Origin: JBFKOL01 sp041628815 | GTDB lineage: Bacteria; Bacteroidota; Bacteroidia; Chitinophagales; Saprospiraceae | Direction of reading: 5' to 3' | Length of the DNA stretch: 21,556 bases | Assembly (NCBI GenBank): GCA_041628815.1 | Contig: JBFKOL010000036.1 | Location: 1 to 21,556 of the forward strand | Shown: piece by piece, positions 14,877 through 21,556 of the stretch | Numbering within the stretch: position 1 is the first letter of the stretch | Layout of the letters: the number at the start of each line of letters is the position of its first letter | The notes under the pieces: generated by a model | The model's input: only the letters and a program-made list of their open reading frames with translations | What the model was told of the DNA's origin: nothing | The model's database searches: none | Position numbers and translations under genes: made by a program

Positions 14877-15484
14877 AAAAAATCGTCTTATTTACGCTGT
14901 CTGTACTCCTGGTGTCCTGGGCTGCCTACAAAGGCATCGAGTACATGGAAAACACTATGACGCCTCTTGCCCTCTATGGAGAACCCGGTCATCAGGTGCC
15001 TTCGTTTACCTTTATCAACCAGATGGGTGAATCAGTCAGCAGTGAAGATATTTCCGACAAGATCTGGGTAGTCGACTTTTTCTTTACCTCGTGTCCAACG
15101 ATTTGTCCAAAGATGACGCGAAACCTGCAGAGCCTTCATGATTTTGTCCGTGAAGATGAAGAAATCCGTATCCTGAGCTTTACGGTAGATCCAAAAAGAG
15201 ATACTCCGGAACGACTCAAATCGTATGCAGAAAGTTTTCGTGTTAACCACCGCACGTGGCAGTTCTTCACGGGAGAGAAAGGCGACCTTTACAAATTGGG
15301 TAATAGAGGTTTTTTACTGTCTACTGCTTCCACGGGGGTGGATGATATGGATTTTATCCATTCCGAAAACATAGTGCTGGTAGATAGAGAACAACGGATC
15401 CGTGGATTTTACAATGGAACCGACGCAAAATGTGTTCAACAAATTTTACGTGACATAAAAAAAATAAAAAGGGATAAAGCATGA
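14873..15484 (+). CDS. SCO1/SenC copper chaperone
   Basis: Membrane-anchored, periplasm-facing thioredoxin-fold protein that delivers copper to, or reduces, the CuA site. It has 203 residues with an N-terminal anchor helix (about 4-18). Copper ligands are Cys74 and Cys78 in TSCPTICPK and His163 in FIHSENIVL; DPKRDTPERLKSYA is the typical SCO segment. It sits between subunit I and cytochrome c with 4-bp overlaps on both sides, so it is made together with the oxidase it matures. Confidence 0.94.
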   Translation: MKKIVLFTLSVLLVSWAAYKGIEYMENTMTPLALYGEPGHQVPSFTFINQMGESVSSEDISDKIWVVDFFFTSCPTICPKMTRNLQSLHDFVREDEEIRILSFTVDPKRDTPERLKSYAESFRVNHRTWQFFTGEKGDLYKLGNRGFLLSTASTGVDDMDFIHSENIVLVDREQRIRGFYNGTDAKCVQQILRDIKKIKRDKA

Positions 15485-16005
15485 GAAACTTGATTGTTTT
15501 GTTGTTCTTGATAATGAGTTCGGGCATTCTTGCTCAGGATGTAGAAAACGGATCAACGCTTTTCAGGAATCATTGTAAGGCATGCCACAGCATCGATCAA
15601 AAGCTCGTAGGGCCTGCATTGAAAGATGTTCATCTGAGGCGTGACAGTGCCTGGATCTATTCCTTTGTAAAAAGCTCTCAATCCATGATAGCCAATGGCG
15701 ACAGCATAGGAATGGCACTATTCATGGAGTTTAACCAAATTCCTATGCCAGACCAGCCGTTGGTCGACGACCAGATCAGTGATGTAATGGCTTACATCAT
15801 CCAGGAAAGTCAACCTAAGTCGGCTGAAGAAACGCCTATTCCTCGACCCGCAGTGGACTGGGGGCCATATCCGAGCAACCTCAGCTTTGACAATTACTTG
15901 TTTTGGATACCGTATACCATTACGGTTATCATGCTCATCGTCATGTTGTACTATATGACGGTAGTTTCTGATTTTTTCAAACAGAGAGCCGCCGAGGCAG
16001 AATAA
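15481..16005 (+). CDS. Membrane-anchored cytochrome c
   Basis: A 174-residue monohaem c-type cytochrome. It has a signal peptide (1-18, ending ILAQD), the haem site CKACH (32-36), a likely axial Met89 in QIPMPD, a proline-rich linker (about 117-130), and a C-terminal membrane helix (about 138-158) that anchors it. It probably passes electrons to the CuA centre of subunit II. Its ATG overlaps the SCO stop by 4 bp; last gene of the oxidase operon. It ends 9 bp before the convergent reductase-RidA gene, and no hairpin terminator is visible in the gap. Confidence 0.9.
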   Translation: MRNLIVLLFLIMSSGILAQDVENGSTLFRNHCKACHSIDQKLVGPALKDVHLRRDSAWIYSFVKSSQSMIANGDSIGMALFMEFNQIPMPDQPLVDDQISDVMAYIIQESQPKSAEETPIPRPAVDWGPYPSNLSFDNYLFWIPYTITVIMLIVMLYYMTVVSDFFKQRAAEAE

Positions 16006-16014
16006 CCAGCCTGA

Positions 16015-17463
16015 TTACCGTGGTCGGAATGCTTCCGCCTCTATCTCCACGAGGTAGTTGTTGCCTACCAAGTCGGCCCGGATAAGCGTGTTTGCAGGCC
16101 TTGCTGCCGCCATCCTAATACCATGTACGCGGGACACTGTTTCCCACTGGTCGAGGTCCCTCAGATAAATCCTTGTCCTGATTACATCTTCCAGTGAAGC
16201 GCCCATCGTTTGCAGGGCGCCTTCAATCTTGTCAAATATGAAATGTGCCTGGCTTTCTATGTCCGATCCGCCCACTACCCTATCACGGTGTGTGGCTGTT
16301 GTTCCTGACACAAGGATCCGAGAACCTGTGCGGATGGCCCTGCTAAATCCAGCGATATCTTCCCATTGGGTACCGGAGTTTACACGCCCTACGCCATTTT
16401 CATCTACAGAAACGTCATATGGCGGAGGGACGGATTCCAGGTGATGACTGAGATCGCCTGAAGCAGTGAGAAATGGAGGTTTGCGATACTCGTCACCACA
16501 ATCCCCGGGCAGCAATATCAGCTCTGACTGGGCCCTGTGGATCCGGTCCCTGTCTTCCTCATCGAGGATAACGTTGAAAACCTCGAGATTGTCACCGATA
16601 TGACCACTTCCACGCAATTTAGTTCCGATAAGGATAGCGGCTACCTCAGGCCGGTCGAGCACCCACCTGCAAGCCACATTGGCCATGCTTACGCGGTGCT
16701 TACCTGCTACGCGATGTATGGCTTCGAGGAGGTTTTGAAAGGCACCCCATCCGCCCGCTTCGGTGATGTAACGATGGTATTTCATTTCAGACCACGTCTG
16801 CAAAGTCTGCGGATCGGGTTCATCCTTCTGATACCATTTCTCGGTAAGAAAACCTCCTGCCAACACTCCAAAGGCAAGGAGTTTTACACCGTACTTTCCG
16901 CAAACCTCACCCAGGCCAAACATGGCACGTCGATCGAGTATTGAATAAGAGACCTGATTGGATGCGATCTCGAAACCGCTGTCAAGGACCATTTTCAGGT
17001 GAACAGCATCAAAGTTTGTCAGTCCCAAGGCACGGATCCAACCGCGGTCCTGCAATCGTGAAAGGTGTATCAAAGCATCAATCCAGGAAGGATCCTCGTA
17101 TTTCCAGGCATGGAATTGCAGCAAGTCTATGTATGGCGATGACATTCTTTTCATGGATAATTTGACAGCTTCTTCGGCCATATCGAACGTCACCGGCCCC
17201 GGAGAAGGAACCCATTTGGTCAACCACGTACACCCAGGTGCTTGGGCATAATTTTGACGATAGAAGCCTACAAGCTCTTCGGCTGACCCATAGTGGTCGG
17301 CCATATCGAATGTCCCCAGTCCGGCGCGAACATAGGTATCCATGACTTTTGCAGAAGCCACCTTATCGACGACAGAACCGCTTCTTTCCACATCGGCTAT
17401 CTGCCATAGACCGTTGACAATGCGCGAAATCTTTATTCCACCGGTAAGTTCAGTTTGTTGCAT
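16015..17463 (-). CDS. Aldo/keto reductase - RidA-family fusion protein
   Basis: A 482-residue fusion. Residues 1-330 are an aldo/keto reductase barrel, expected to use NAD(P)H, with the catalytic tetrad Asp53, Tyr58 (FDMADHYG), Lys83 (TWLTKWV) and His118 (DLLQFHAW). Residues about 350-482 form a RidA/YjgF domain: ILVSGTTATH, LRDLDQWETVSRVHG and a C-terminal LVEIEAEAF strand. The Arg that binds the substrate carboxylate in true RidA (PARS) is Asn here (RPANTL), so it probably belongs to another Rid subfamily and may not deaminate enamines in the usual way. It is coupled to the permease gene upstream by a 12-bp gap, suggesting uptake and reduction of an amino acid or its keto/imine derivative. 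Confidence 0.92.
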   Translation of the reverse strand: MQQTELTGGIKISRIVNGLWQIADVERSGSVVDKVASAKVMDTYVRAGLGTFDMADHYGSAEELVGFYRQNYAQAPGCTWLTKWVPSPGPVTFDMAEEAVKLSMKRMSSPYIDLLQFHAWKYEDPSWIDALIHLSRLQDRGWIRALGLTNFDAVHLKMVLDSGFEIASNQVSYSILDRRAMFGLGEVCGKYGVKLLAFGVLAGGFLTEKWYQKDEPDPQTLQTWSEMKYHRYITEAGGWGAFQNLLEAIHRVAGKHRVSMANVACRWVLDRPEVAAILIGTKLRGSGHIGDNLEVFNVILDEEDRDRIHRAQSELILLPGDCGDEYRKPPFLTASGDLSHHLESVPPPYDVSVDENGVGRVNSGTQWEDIAGFSRAIRTGSRILVSGTTATHRDRVVGGSDIESQAHFIFDKIEGALQTMGASLEDVIRTRIYLRDLDQWETVSRVHGIRMAAARPANTLIRADLVGNNYLVEIEAEAFRPR

Positions 17464-17475
17464 TGCAGGAAAACA

Positions 17476-18936
17476 TTAAGGAAGGTATTTGAATAGGTCA
17501 CCATGATGCTTCGCACGTCTCCAATAAATCCAAAAAACCAAGGACCCCACTGTCATGACGATCAAATATACCGGTGTAGACCTGAAATACCATGCTCCTG
17601 CGTCATTTGTAAGGTCTTTGTAAAGATGTAAAGTCAAGAAGAACAACAGGCTTGCTGTCCCTGCGATCCCGATCACCCAATGCAACAACCTGCTTCTTGC
17701 GAAAGTCATACTCCTGTAAATGTCAGGGTTGATAACTGGAAAGGTCAGCAAAGTCAGACACATAAGCATGAAATTGATCAACATGCTCGTGACCATTATA
17801 TCCACCCCCAGAAAAAAATCGCCTGCAAAATGACAACCCAGTATACCTATTGTTGCCATTATCCCACTGGCTATCAAAGCAATATGAGGAGTCCCATACC
17901 TGCTATGAAGATTGGACAGCTGGGAAGGGAATATTCCGTCCTTGGCCCACGCGAACATCAGCCGTGACACAGACAGCAACATGGCAGGAAGATCATTGAT
18001 GAGTGCTATTGCTGCCCCAGCTATGATCGGTATAGTCCACCCTGGAGGTATGATGTGCCCCATCAGTCCCGGTGCCGTCACATCGCGTAGTCCCGCTTCG
18101 TATGCAATGAATTTCCATGGTATGGTTTGATACACGGCAGCGGTAAATAGAATATAGAACAAAGTCACTATACCGATGGTGCCAAGAATGGCCAACGGGA
18201 TATTTCTTGTCGGACGCCTGGCATCACCACCGGCTTGAGCCACTGAATCAAACCCGATAAAGCTGGCAAATAGCAGCGAGGCTGCCGTTAGAACTGTGAT
18301 TGGACGGGCATCTGCTTCAAAGCCTTGCTGCCACTCGAGAGGGCCACTATATCCGGCAAAAAAGTCTCCATGGTCGTGCAGGAATCCCACAACGATTACC
18401 ACACTACCTAACATAAACATCAGCACCATTAGCGGTATGACCGTTTTTTCATATGCCTTTATACCGGCAATGTTGATCCCGACAAAGATCCATAGTGCCG
18501 CCGCGGCTATGCCTGTCCTTACAGACCCTATATCCAGCAGGATGGCAATACGCTCTAAACCAATTGCGTCGAATGCATCCCGGAAAAAGGGAATCATTAC
18601 GTACGAAATGACGCCGATTACGATGGAAAGGCCGGCCCATTGTGAAAAACTTGCGATGAATCCGAGGAAAGGGTTGAGTCCCCGGCTTGCATAGATATAG
18701 CTGCCACCGGCATGCGGCATTGCTGCCCCGAGAATGGCATATGCCGAGGCAGAGAGAAATGCGGGTACGGCTGCCAGTAAGAATGCCGGGATAACATTTG
18801 GGCCTATTCCAGGCACATTACGCTGGATCATAAAGGGTACAATAAATACGGAGGCTCCCAGCATGGAGCATATGCCGGTGGCCATCAATGCCCTCAGACC
18901 CATATTCCTTTTAAGACCGTCTTCGCTGTTCGTCAT
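17476..18936 (-). CDS. APC-superfamily amino acid permease
   Basis: Inner-membrane amino-acid transporter of 486 residues with about 12 hydrophobic segments. The N-terminus has the APC helix-1 signature (ATGICSMLGASVFIVPF) and the helix-3 pattern PHAGGSYIYASRGLNP. LFASFIGFDSVAQAGGDARRPTRNIP matches the conserved helix 6-loop region (F-x-G-F-D, E/D-A-R-P-R-N-P). The ATG at 18936 is preferred to an in-frame TTG at 18978. It heads a two-gene unit with the reductase-RidA fusion. Its 158-bp upstream region holds no paired operator. The substrate is not predictable beyond amino acid or amine. Confidence 0.92.
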   Translation of the reverse strand: MTNSEDGLKRNMGLRALMATGICSMLGASVFIVPFMIQRNVPGIGPNVIPAFLLAAVPAFLSASAYAILGAAMPHAGGSYIYASRGLNPFLGFIASFSQWAGLSIVIGVISYVMIPFFRDAFDAIGLERIAILLDIGSVRTGIAAAALWIFVGINIAGIKAYEKTVIPLMVLMFMLGSVVIVVGFLHDHGDFFAGYSGPLEWQQGFEADARPITVLTAASLLFASFIGFDSVAQAGGDARRPTRNIPLAILGTIGIVTLFYILFTAAVYQTIPWKFIAYEAGLRDVTAPGLMGHIIPPGWTIPIIAGAAIALINDLPAMLLSVSRLMFAWAKDGIFPSQLSNLHSRYGTPHIALIASGIMATIGILGCHFAGDFFLGVDIMVTSMLINFMLMCLTLLTFPVINPDIYRSMTFARSRLLHWVIGIAGTASLLFFLTLHLYKDLTNDAGAWYFRSTPVYLIVMTVGSLVFWIYWRRAKHHGDLFKYLP

Positions 18937-19094
18937 TCTATGAACATTGATCACCGCGCTTCCGGGAGCCAAAGACAATCCCTGTCGCAGTGGTGAAAAT
19001 CTAGAAGAGAAAAATAGAAAAATAATCCGATGGCAATCTGATTTCAGGGTTTACTCTGATCAAGAGAAACCGTAGAACCTAAATACATAGAAGT

Positions 19095-19916
19095 CTATCC
19101 GAACACGATGATAGGGACTTGACACTCGTAAAGGATCTTTTTGGTATCGCTTCGGTGATAGAGTCTCTCCCAAAAAGATCGATTGGGCTTGTAAAACGCC
19201 AACAAGTCAGGCTGTTCTTTCTGAACCGCCTGGATGATCCCATCATGGACCGATGGTGCACTGCTAAGAGTAAACTTCATCGAGGTGTATGGTTTATCGG
19301 TAAAGGTAACATCTGTTTTATCACCGTGCTTGCCGACATCGATGTGTAAAAGGTGGATGGTGGGATTGGCAAACAATTCCCAAAAATCATATAGCCAGCT
19401 CAAGGCACTTTCTTCTTCTTCGGAGAGGTCCTCCATAAAATGATAAGTACTTGGAAAAAGAATGTGACTAAGACCGCTGTAGGCCGCATCACCCGGAATA
19501 GCCATTACCGGTTTCTTAGACTTGTGAATGGTATGTGCTGTAATCGAACCGATCATTCGATCGAGAAGGCCATAGTTTCTGCGCAATGCCATCAGGATCA
19601 TATCCGCGTCAATGGCCTCGGCCAGTTCAGTGATTTCGGTAGAAGGATAAATGCCAAACACAGCGTGAATATCGCCCCTGTTTTCTGTCGGGAGTGTTCC
19701 CATCAGACCATTGAGTCTCTTGGTAGCCGCCTCCCTTTTTTCGGCTTTTAGCCCCTCAACTGCCTTATAAGGCACCTGGCTTTGGTCGATGAGTGGTATG
19801 TCATAGACATGCATTATATCAACCAGAATGCGCTTTCCGCTTACGGCATCGGTGAGATATTGCAGTGCATTATCACAACCTTTAGAGAAGTCGGTGGCCA
19901 TTAAAATCTTTCGCAT
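19095..19916 (-). CDS. Tandem-domain universal stress protein
   Basis: A 273-residue two-domain USP; it starts MRKILMATDFSKGCDNALQY. The nucleotide loop of domain 1 reads MALRRNYGLLDRMIGS, so the first two glycines of G-2x-G-9x-G-S are Ala and Arg and ATP binding is unlikely. Domain 2 starts near residue 149 (LSHILFPSTYHFMEDLS) and ends in CQVPIIVFG. It is the last gene of the minus-strand stress operon, 12 bp after the preceding USP gene. Probably a stress-induced regulator, perhaps pairing with the ATP-binding USP encoded next to it (inference). Confidence 0.9.
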   Translation of the reverse strand: MRKILMATDFSKGCDNALQYLTDAVSGKRILVDIMHVYDIPLIDQSQVPYKAVEGLKAEKREAATKRLNGLMGTLPTENRGDIHAVFGIYPSTEITELAEAIDADMILMALRRNYGLLDRMIGSITAHTIHKSKKPVMAIPGDAAYSGLSHILFPSTYHFMEDLSEEEESALSWLYDFWELFANPTIHLLHIDVGKHGDKTDVTFTDKPYTSMKFTLSSAPSVHDGIIQAVQKEQPDLLAFYKPNRSFWERLYHRSDTKKILYECQVPIIVFG

Positions 19917-19928
19917 TCAATCATTATT

Positions 19929-20762
19929 TCAGTAATCAATACTAAGTACTGGTACATCCGAGTGGTTGACGAGCATTTCCACGTTGCTACCCTGTAACAT
20001 TCTCTTGAATGGATGACGCTCCCTGTTGGATATACCGATCAAGTCAATGCCTACCTCTTCGCTGAAATGGCGTATTCCTGCTTCGACCGAATAGTCCCTG
20101 TAGAAATGGGTGCTTGTCTGGTAGTCAGAGGCCTTGTTTTGAAAGAGCTTAAGCGCTTCCTTCATGATTATGGTGGGTTGCGTAAAATAGCTGGAAGTAT
20201 CCACGGCCATGATGTGCACTTCGGTAGGCTCGAACGGTCGAATCACATCGAGAAATATACCAAATGCCTCCAGATCGGAGGTGGCCAGACCTGTGGCAAA
20301 CATCACCTTTTCAAACTTCAATTCAGTGACACGTGACTTTATCACCAATACCGGCACGTGCAACTTCCTGATCACCTTCTGTGCATTGGAACCGATAAAG
20401 TATTCCTCTTTGCCGCTTGCCCCGTGTGATCCCATTACGATTAAATCGATATTCTCGCGTACCATTACATTCTTGATGCAAGTAATCAACTTCCCGGTGC
20501 AATAGGAGTGATAACATTGAACACCGTGCTTTTCTCCCCGCGAGATCAGTTTATCCAATTTTTGCAGCATATCCTGTTCCATCATTGTGCTGGTTGGGTT
20601 TGCCGCACGTTTTTCAGCAGGCCAGTCTTCCCAACCTGAAGGAAGATCAGCCTTGTGAAAGAAATGGATGGCCGCCCCTGTCTTTGCTGCTATTATGAAT
20701 GCTGCCGTGGCGGCAAACTCAGCATACATTGAAAAGTCTGTGGGTACCAGTATTTTTTTCAT
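19929..20762 (-). CDS. Tandem-domain universal stress protein with ATP-binding motif
   Basis: A 277-residue USP; it starts MKKILVPTDFSMYAEFAATA. Domain 1 carries an intact nucleotide motif in MGSHGASGKEEYFIGS (G-2x-G-9x-G-S), so ATP binding is expected. VPVLVIKS closes domain 1, and domain 2 (about 149-277) ends VPVLSIDY without the motif. It lies 2 bp after the HPF gene and 12 bp before the second USP gene, in one operon. Confidence 0.92.
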   Translation of the reverse strand: MKKILVPTDFSMYAEFAATAAFIIAAKTGAAIHFFHKADLPSGWEDWPAEKRAANPTSTMMEQDMLQKLDKLISRGEKHGVQCYHSYCTGKLITCIKNVMVRENIDLIVMGSHGASGKEEYFIGSNAQKVIRKLHVPVLVIKSRVTELKFEKVMFATGLATSDLEAFGIFLDVIRPFEPTEVHIMAVDTSSYFTQPTIIMKEALKLFQNKASDYQTSTHFYRDYSVEAGIRHFSEEVGIDLIGISNRERHPFKRMLQGSNVEMLVNHSDVPVLSIDY

Positions 20763-20764
20763 CG

Positions 20765-21073
20765 CTATCTGTTGGATGAACTTCTGTAGTGCTTGTCTTT
20801 ATACTTTTCCAATTTTCGTTTGGCCTTTTTCATCACATCTTTCAAAGCGCTTTTCTCCTCTTTTCCCTCGGTATGTACGTAAATGGGTGAACCCTGCTTG
20901 ACATGAAGTTCAATAGACATGTGTATGGCATTGGTGGTATCATCCACCTGGTTACGCATCATGCAGCTGCTTATGAATGGATAATGACCAAATGCCTTCT
21001 CGAGTTCCTCTGTGAAAAAATCTTGTGCCTGTAATGTTCTCTTGTGATCTTGAATCGTGATTTGTACCTCCAT
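20765..21073 (-). CDS. HPF/RaiA-family ribosome hibernation factor (short form)
   Basis: Binds the small ribosomal subunit and inactivates or dimerises ribosomes in resting or stressed cells. It has 102 residues, the length of short HPF/YfiA. It begins MEVQITIQDHKRTLQAQDFF; the HMSIELHVKQGSPIYVHTEG strands and the basic C-terminal helix (KDVMKKAKRKLEKYKDKHY) fit the beta-alpha-beta-beta-beta-alpha fold. The C-terminal dimerisation domain of long HPF is absent. It is packed between the unknown 121-residue gene (2-bp gap) and the USP genes, so ribosome silencing and USP production are co-expressed. Confidence 0.85.
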   Translation of the reverse strand: MEVQITIQDHKRTLQAQDFFTEELEKAFGHYPFISSCMMRNQVDDTTNAIHMSIELHVKQGSPIYVHTEGKEEKSALKDVMKKAKRKLEKYKDKHYRSSSNR

Positions 21074-21075
21074 AT

Positions 21076-21441
21076 TTATTTAACTGCTTCTAATGAGTGA
21101 ATTCCCTTTCTGTTCTGGACTTCCAGTGTCCAGTCATCAGTCGTGGTAGTTTGCAGCCAGATAGCTGCCGATCTCCTGAAGACCTGCACGTGCAGCCCAA
21201 AGTCACTTTCGAAGGTGGACTCCAGTTCTTCCACGGTCATTTCCGGCCGGATATCTATCTCACCGCTTTTTTTTATACCAATCAATTCACTCAGAAGCGT
21301 ATCTGCATCAAGCTGGTTCTTTTGATGGGAGCCTTCCCTCGTTGAATGTTCTTTTTTGTAAAATTCAATTTTTAATCCCGGGAACTTCTTGGAAAAGGCC
21401 GTTTGCAGATCAGCTATTTTAAAATTGGGTTGAATTTTCAT
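21076..21441 (-). CDS. Conserved hypothetical protein leading the USP/HPF operon
   Basis: A 121-residue soluble protein that I cannot assign to a named family. It seems to have two related alpha/beta halves: MKIQPNFKIADLQTAFSKKF with PGLKIEFYKK, and EMTVEELESTFESDFGLHVQVFRRSAAIWLQ. Both read as an amphipathic helix (DLQTAFSKKFPGLKIEFY against ELESTFESDFGLHVQVFR) followed by a strand, suggesting an internal duplication. The tail TTTTDDWTLEVQNRKG is polar. No signal peptide or cofactor motif. It is the first gene after the operator pair at 21488-21521, 2 bp before HPF. A hibernation or stress role is suggested by operon position only. Confidence 0.75.
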   Translation of the reverse strand: MKIQPNFKIADLQTAFSKKFPGLKIEFYKKEHSTREGSHQKNQLDADTLLSELIGIKKSGEIDIRPEMTVEELESTFESDFGLHVQVFRRSAAIWLQTTTTDDWTLEVQNRKGIHSLEAVK

Positions 21442-21487
21442 AAAACTGTATTTTTCTCAAAATCTATCAGAATGCCCCCATAACCAA

Positions 21488-21521
21488 TGAGTCAAGTCAC
21501 CATACTTCGTGATGATCATCA
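21488..21521. promoter_or_regulatory. Paired operators upstream of the USP/HPF operon
   Basis: TGAGTCAAGTCA (21488-21499) and TGATGATCATCA (21510-21521), the latter a perfect 12-nt palindrome, have centres 22 bp apart and 10 nt between them. The near centre is 52 bp before the ATG at 21441. On the minus strand TAGATTTTG (near 21466-21458) may supply the -7 element at about the same offset seen for other copies. No further gene is visible between 21521 and the window end. Confidence 0.75.
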
Positions 21522-21556
21522 ATAGGAGCTCACCAGATCGCAAGAAACAAAGGATC

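Noticed and set aside
18937..19094. Possible operator doublet before the permease gene (TGA and TCA triplets near 18945 and 19060)
   Set aside because: No TGA-N6-TCA with correct 6-nt centre exists there; TGAACATTGATCA has a 7-nt centre. Nothing else is visible in this stretch.
1..21556. CRISPR arrays, tRNA or rRNA genes, insertion sequences
   Set aside because: No regularly spaced direct repeats, cloverleaf-like genes, rRNA stretches or transposase genes were seen; coding is nearly continuous.

Overview
The window is about 21.6 kb of compact, moderate-GC bacterial DNA. It most likely comes from the Bacteroidota, perhaps an aerobic Saprospiria/Cytophagia-type lineage. The clues are weak Shine-Dalgarno sequences, promoter elements resembling TAnnTTTG, and family make-up (Sfp-type transferase, PASTA protein without a kinase, paired USP proteins beside a ribosome-hibernation factor). 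The lineage is inferred from style, not from a marker gene.

Layout. Bases 1-3540 are housekeeping: a MATE exporter running off the left edge, a membrane-anchored PASTA protein, dCTP deaminase and a phosphopantetheinyl transferase. Next come a secreted penicillin-acylase-family hydrolase (minus) and a divergent small membrane protein. Bases 6324-8604 encode a two-component pair: a soluble PAS histidine kinase carrying the FixL haem-pocket signature, and a response regulator fused to a CRP/FNR-type DNA-binding module. Divergent from the kinase is CBS - thioredoxin-fold/USP fusion - USP, then CBS - secreted six-Cys protein, then a ba3-type oxidase operon (a 40-aa subunit IIa, subunits II and I, SCO, membrane-anchored cytochrome c). 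After that, on the minus strand, lie an amino-acid permease plus an aldo/keto reductase-RidA fusion, and finally a minus-strand stress operon (unknown protein, HPF/RaiA, two tandem-USP proteins).

Main discovery. Five intergenic regions each carry two CRP/FNR-like inverted repeats (TGA-N6-TCA) with exactly 22 bp between centres, giving a 34-bp element TGA-N6-TCA-N10-TGA-N6-TCA. They lie at 6010-6043, 8653-8686, 11212-11245, 12490-12523 and 21488-21521. They precede the small membrane protein/acylase, the kinase/CBS divergent pair, the second CBS operon, the oxidase operon and the USP/HPF operon. The MATE, PASTA, dcd, transferase and permease upstream regions lack them. The simplest reading is an oxygen-responsive regulon: the FixL-like kinase senses O2 through haem and phosphorylates a regulator that joins the FixJ-like receiver and the FixK/FNR-like output in one polypeptide. 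Two dimers of it would bind side by side, two helical turns apart, to switch on a high-affinity oxidase, USP/CBS energy-sensing proteins and ribosome hibernation. The site pattern is read directly from sequence; the regulator-site link and the oxygen signal are inference.
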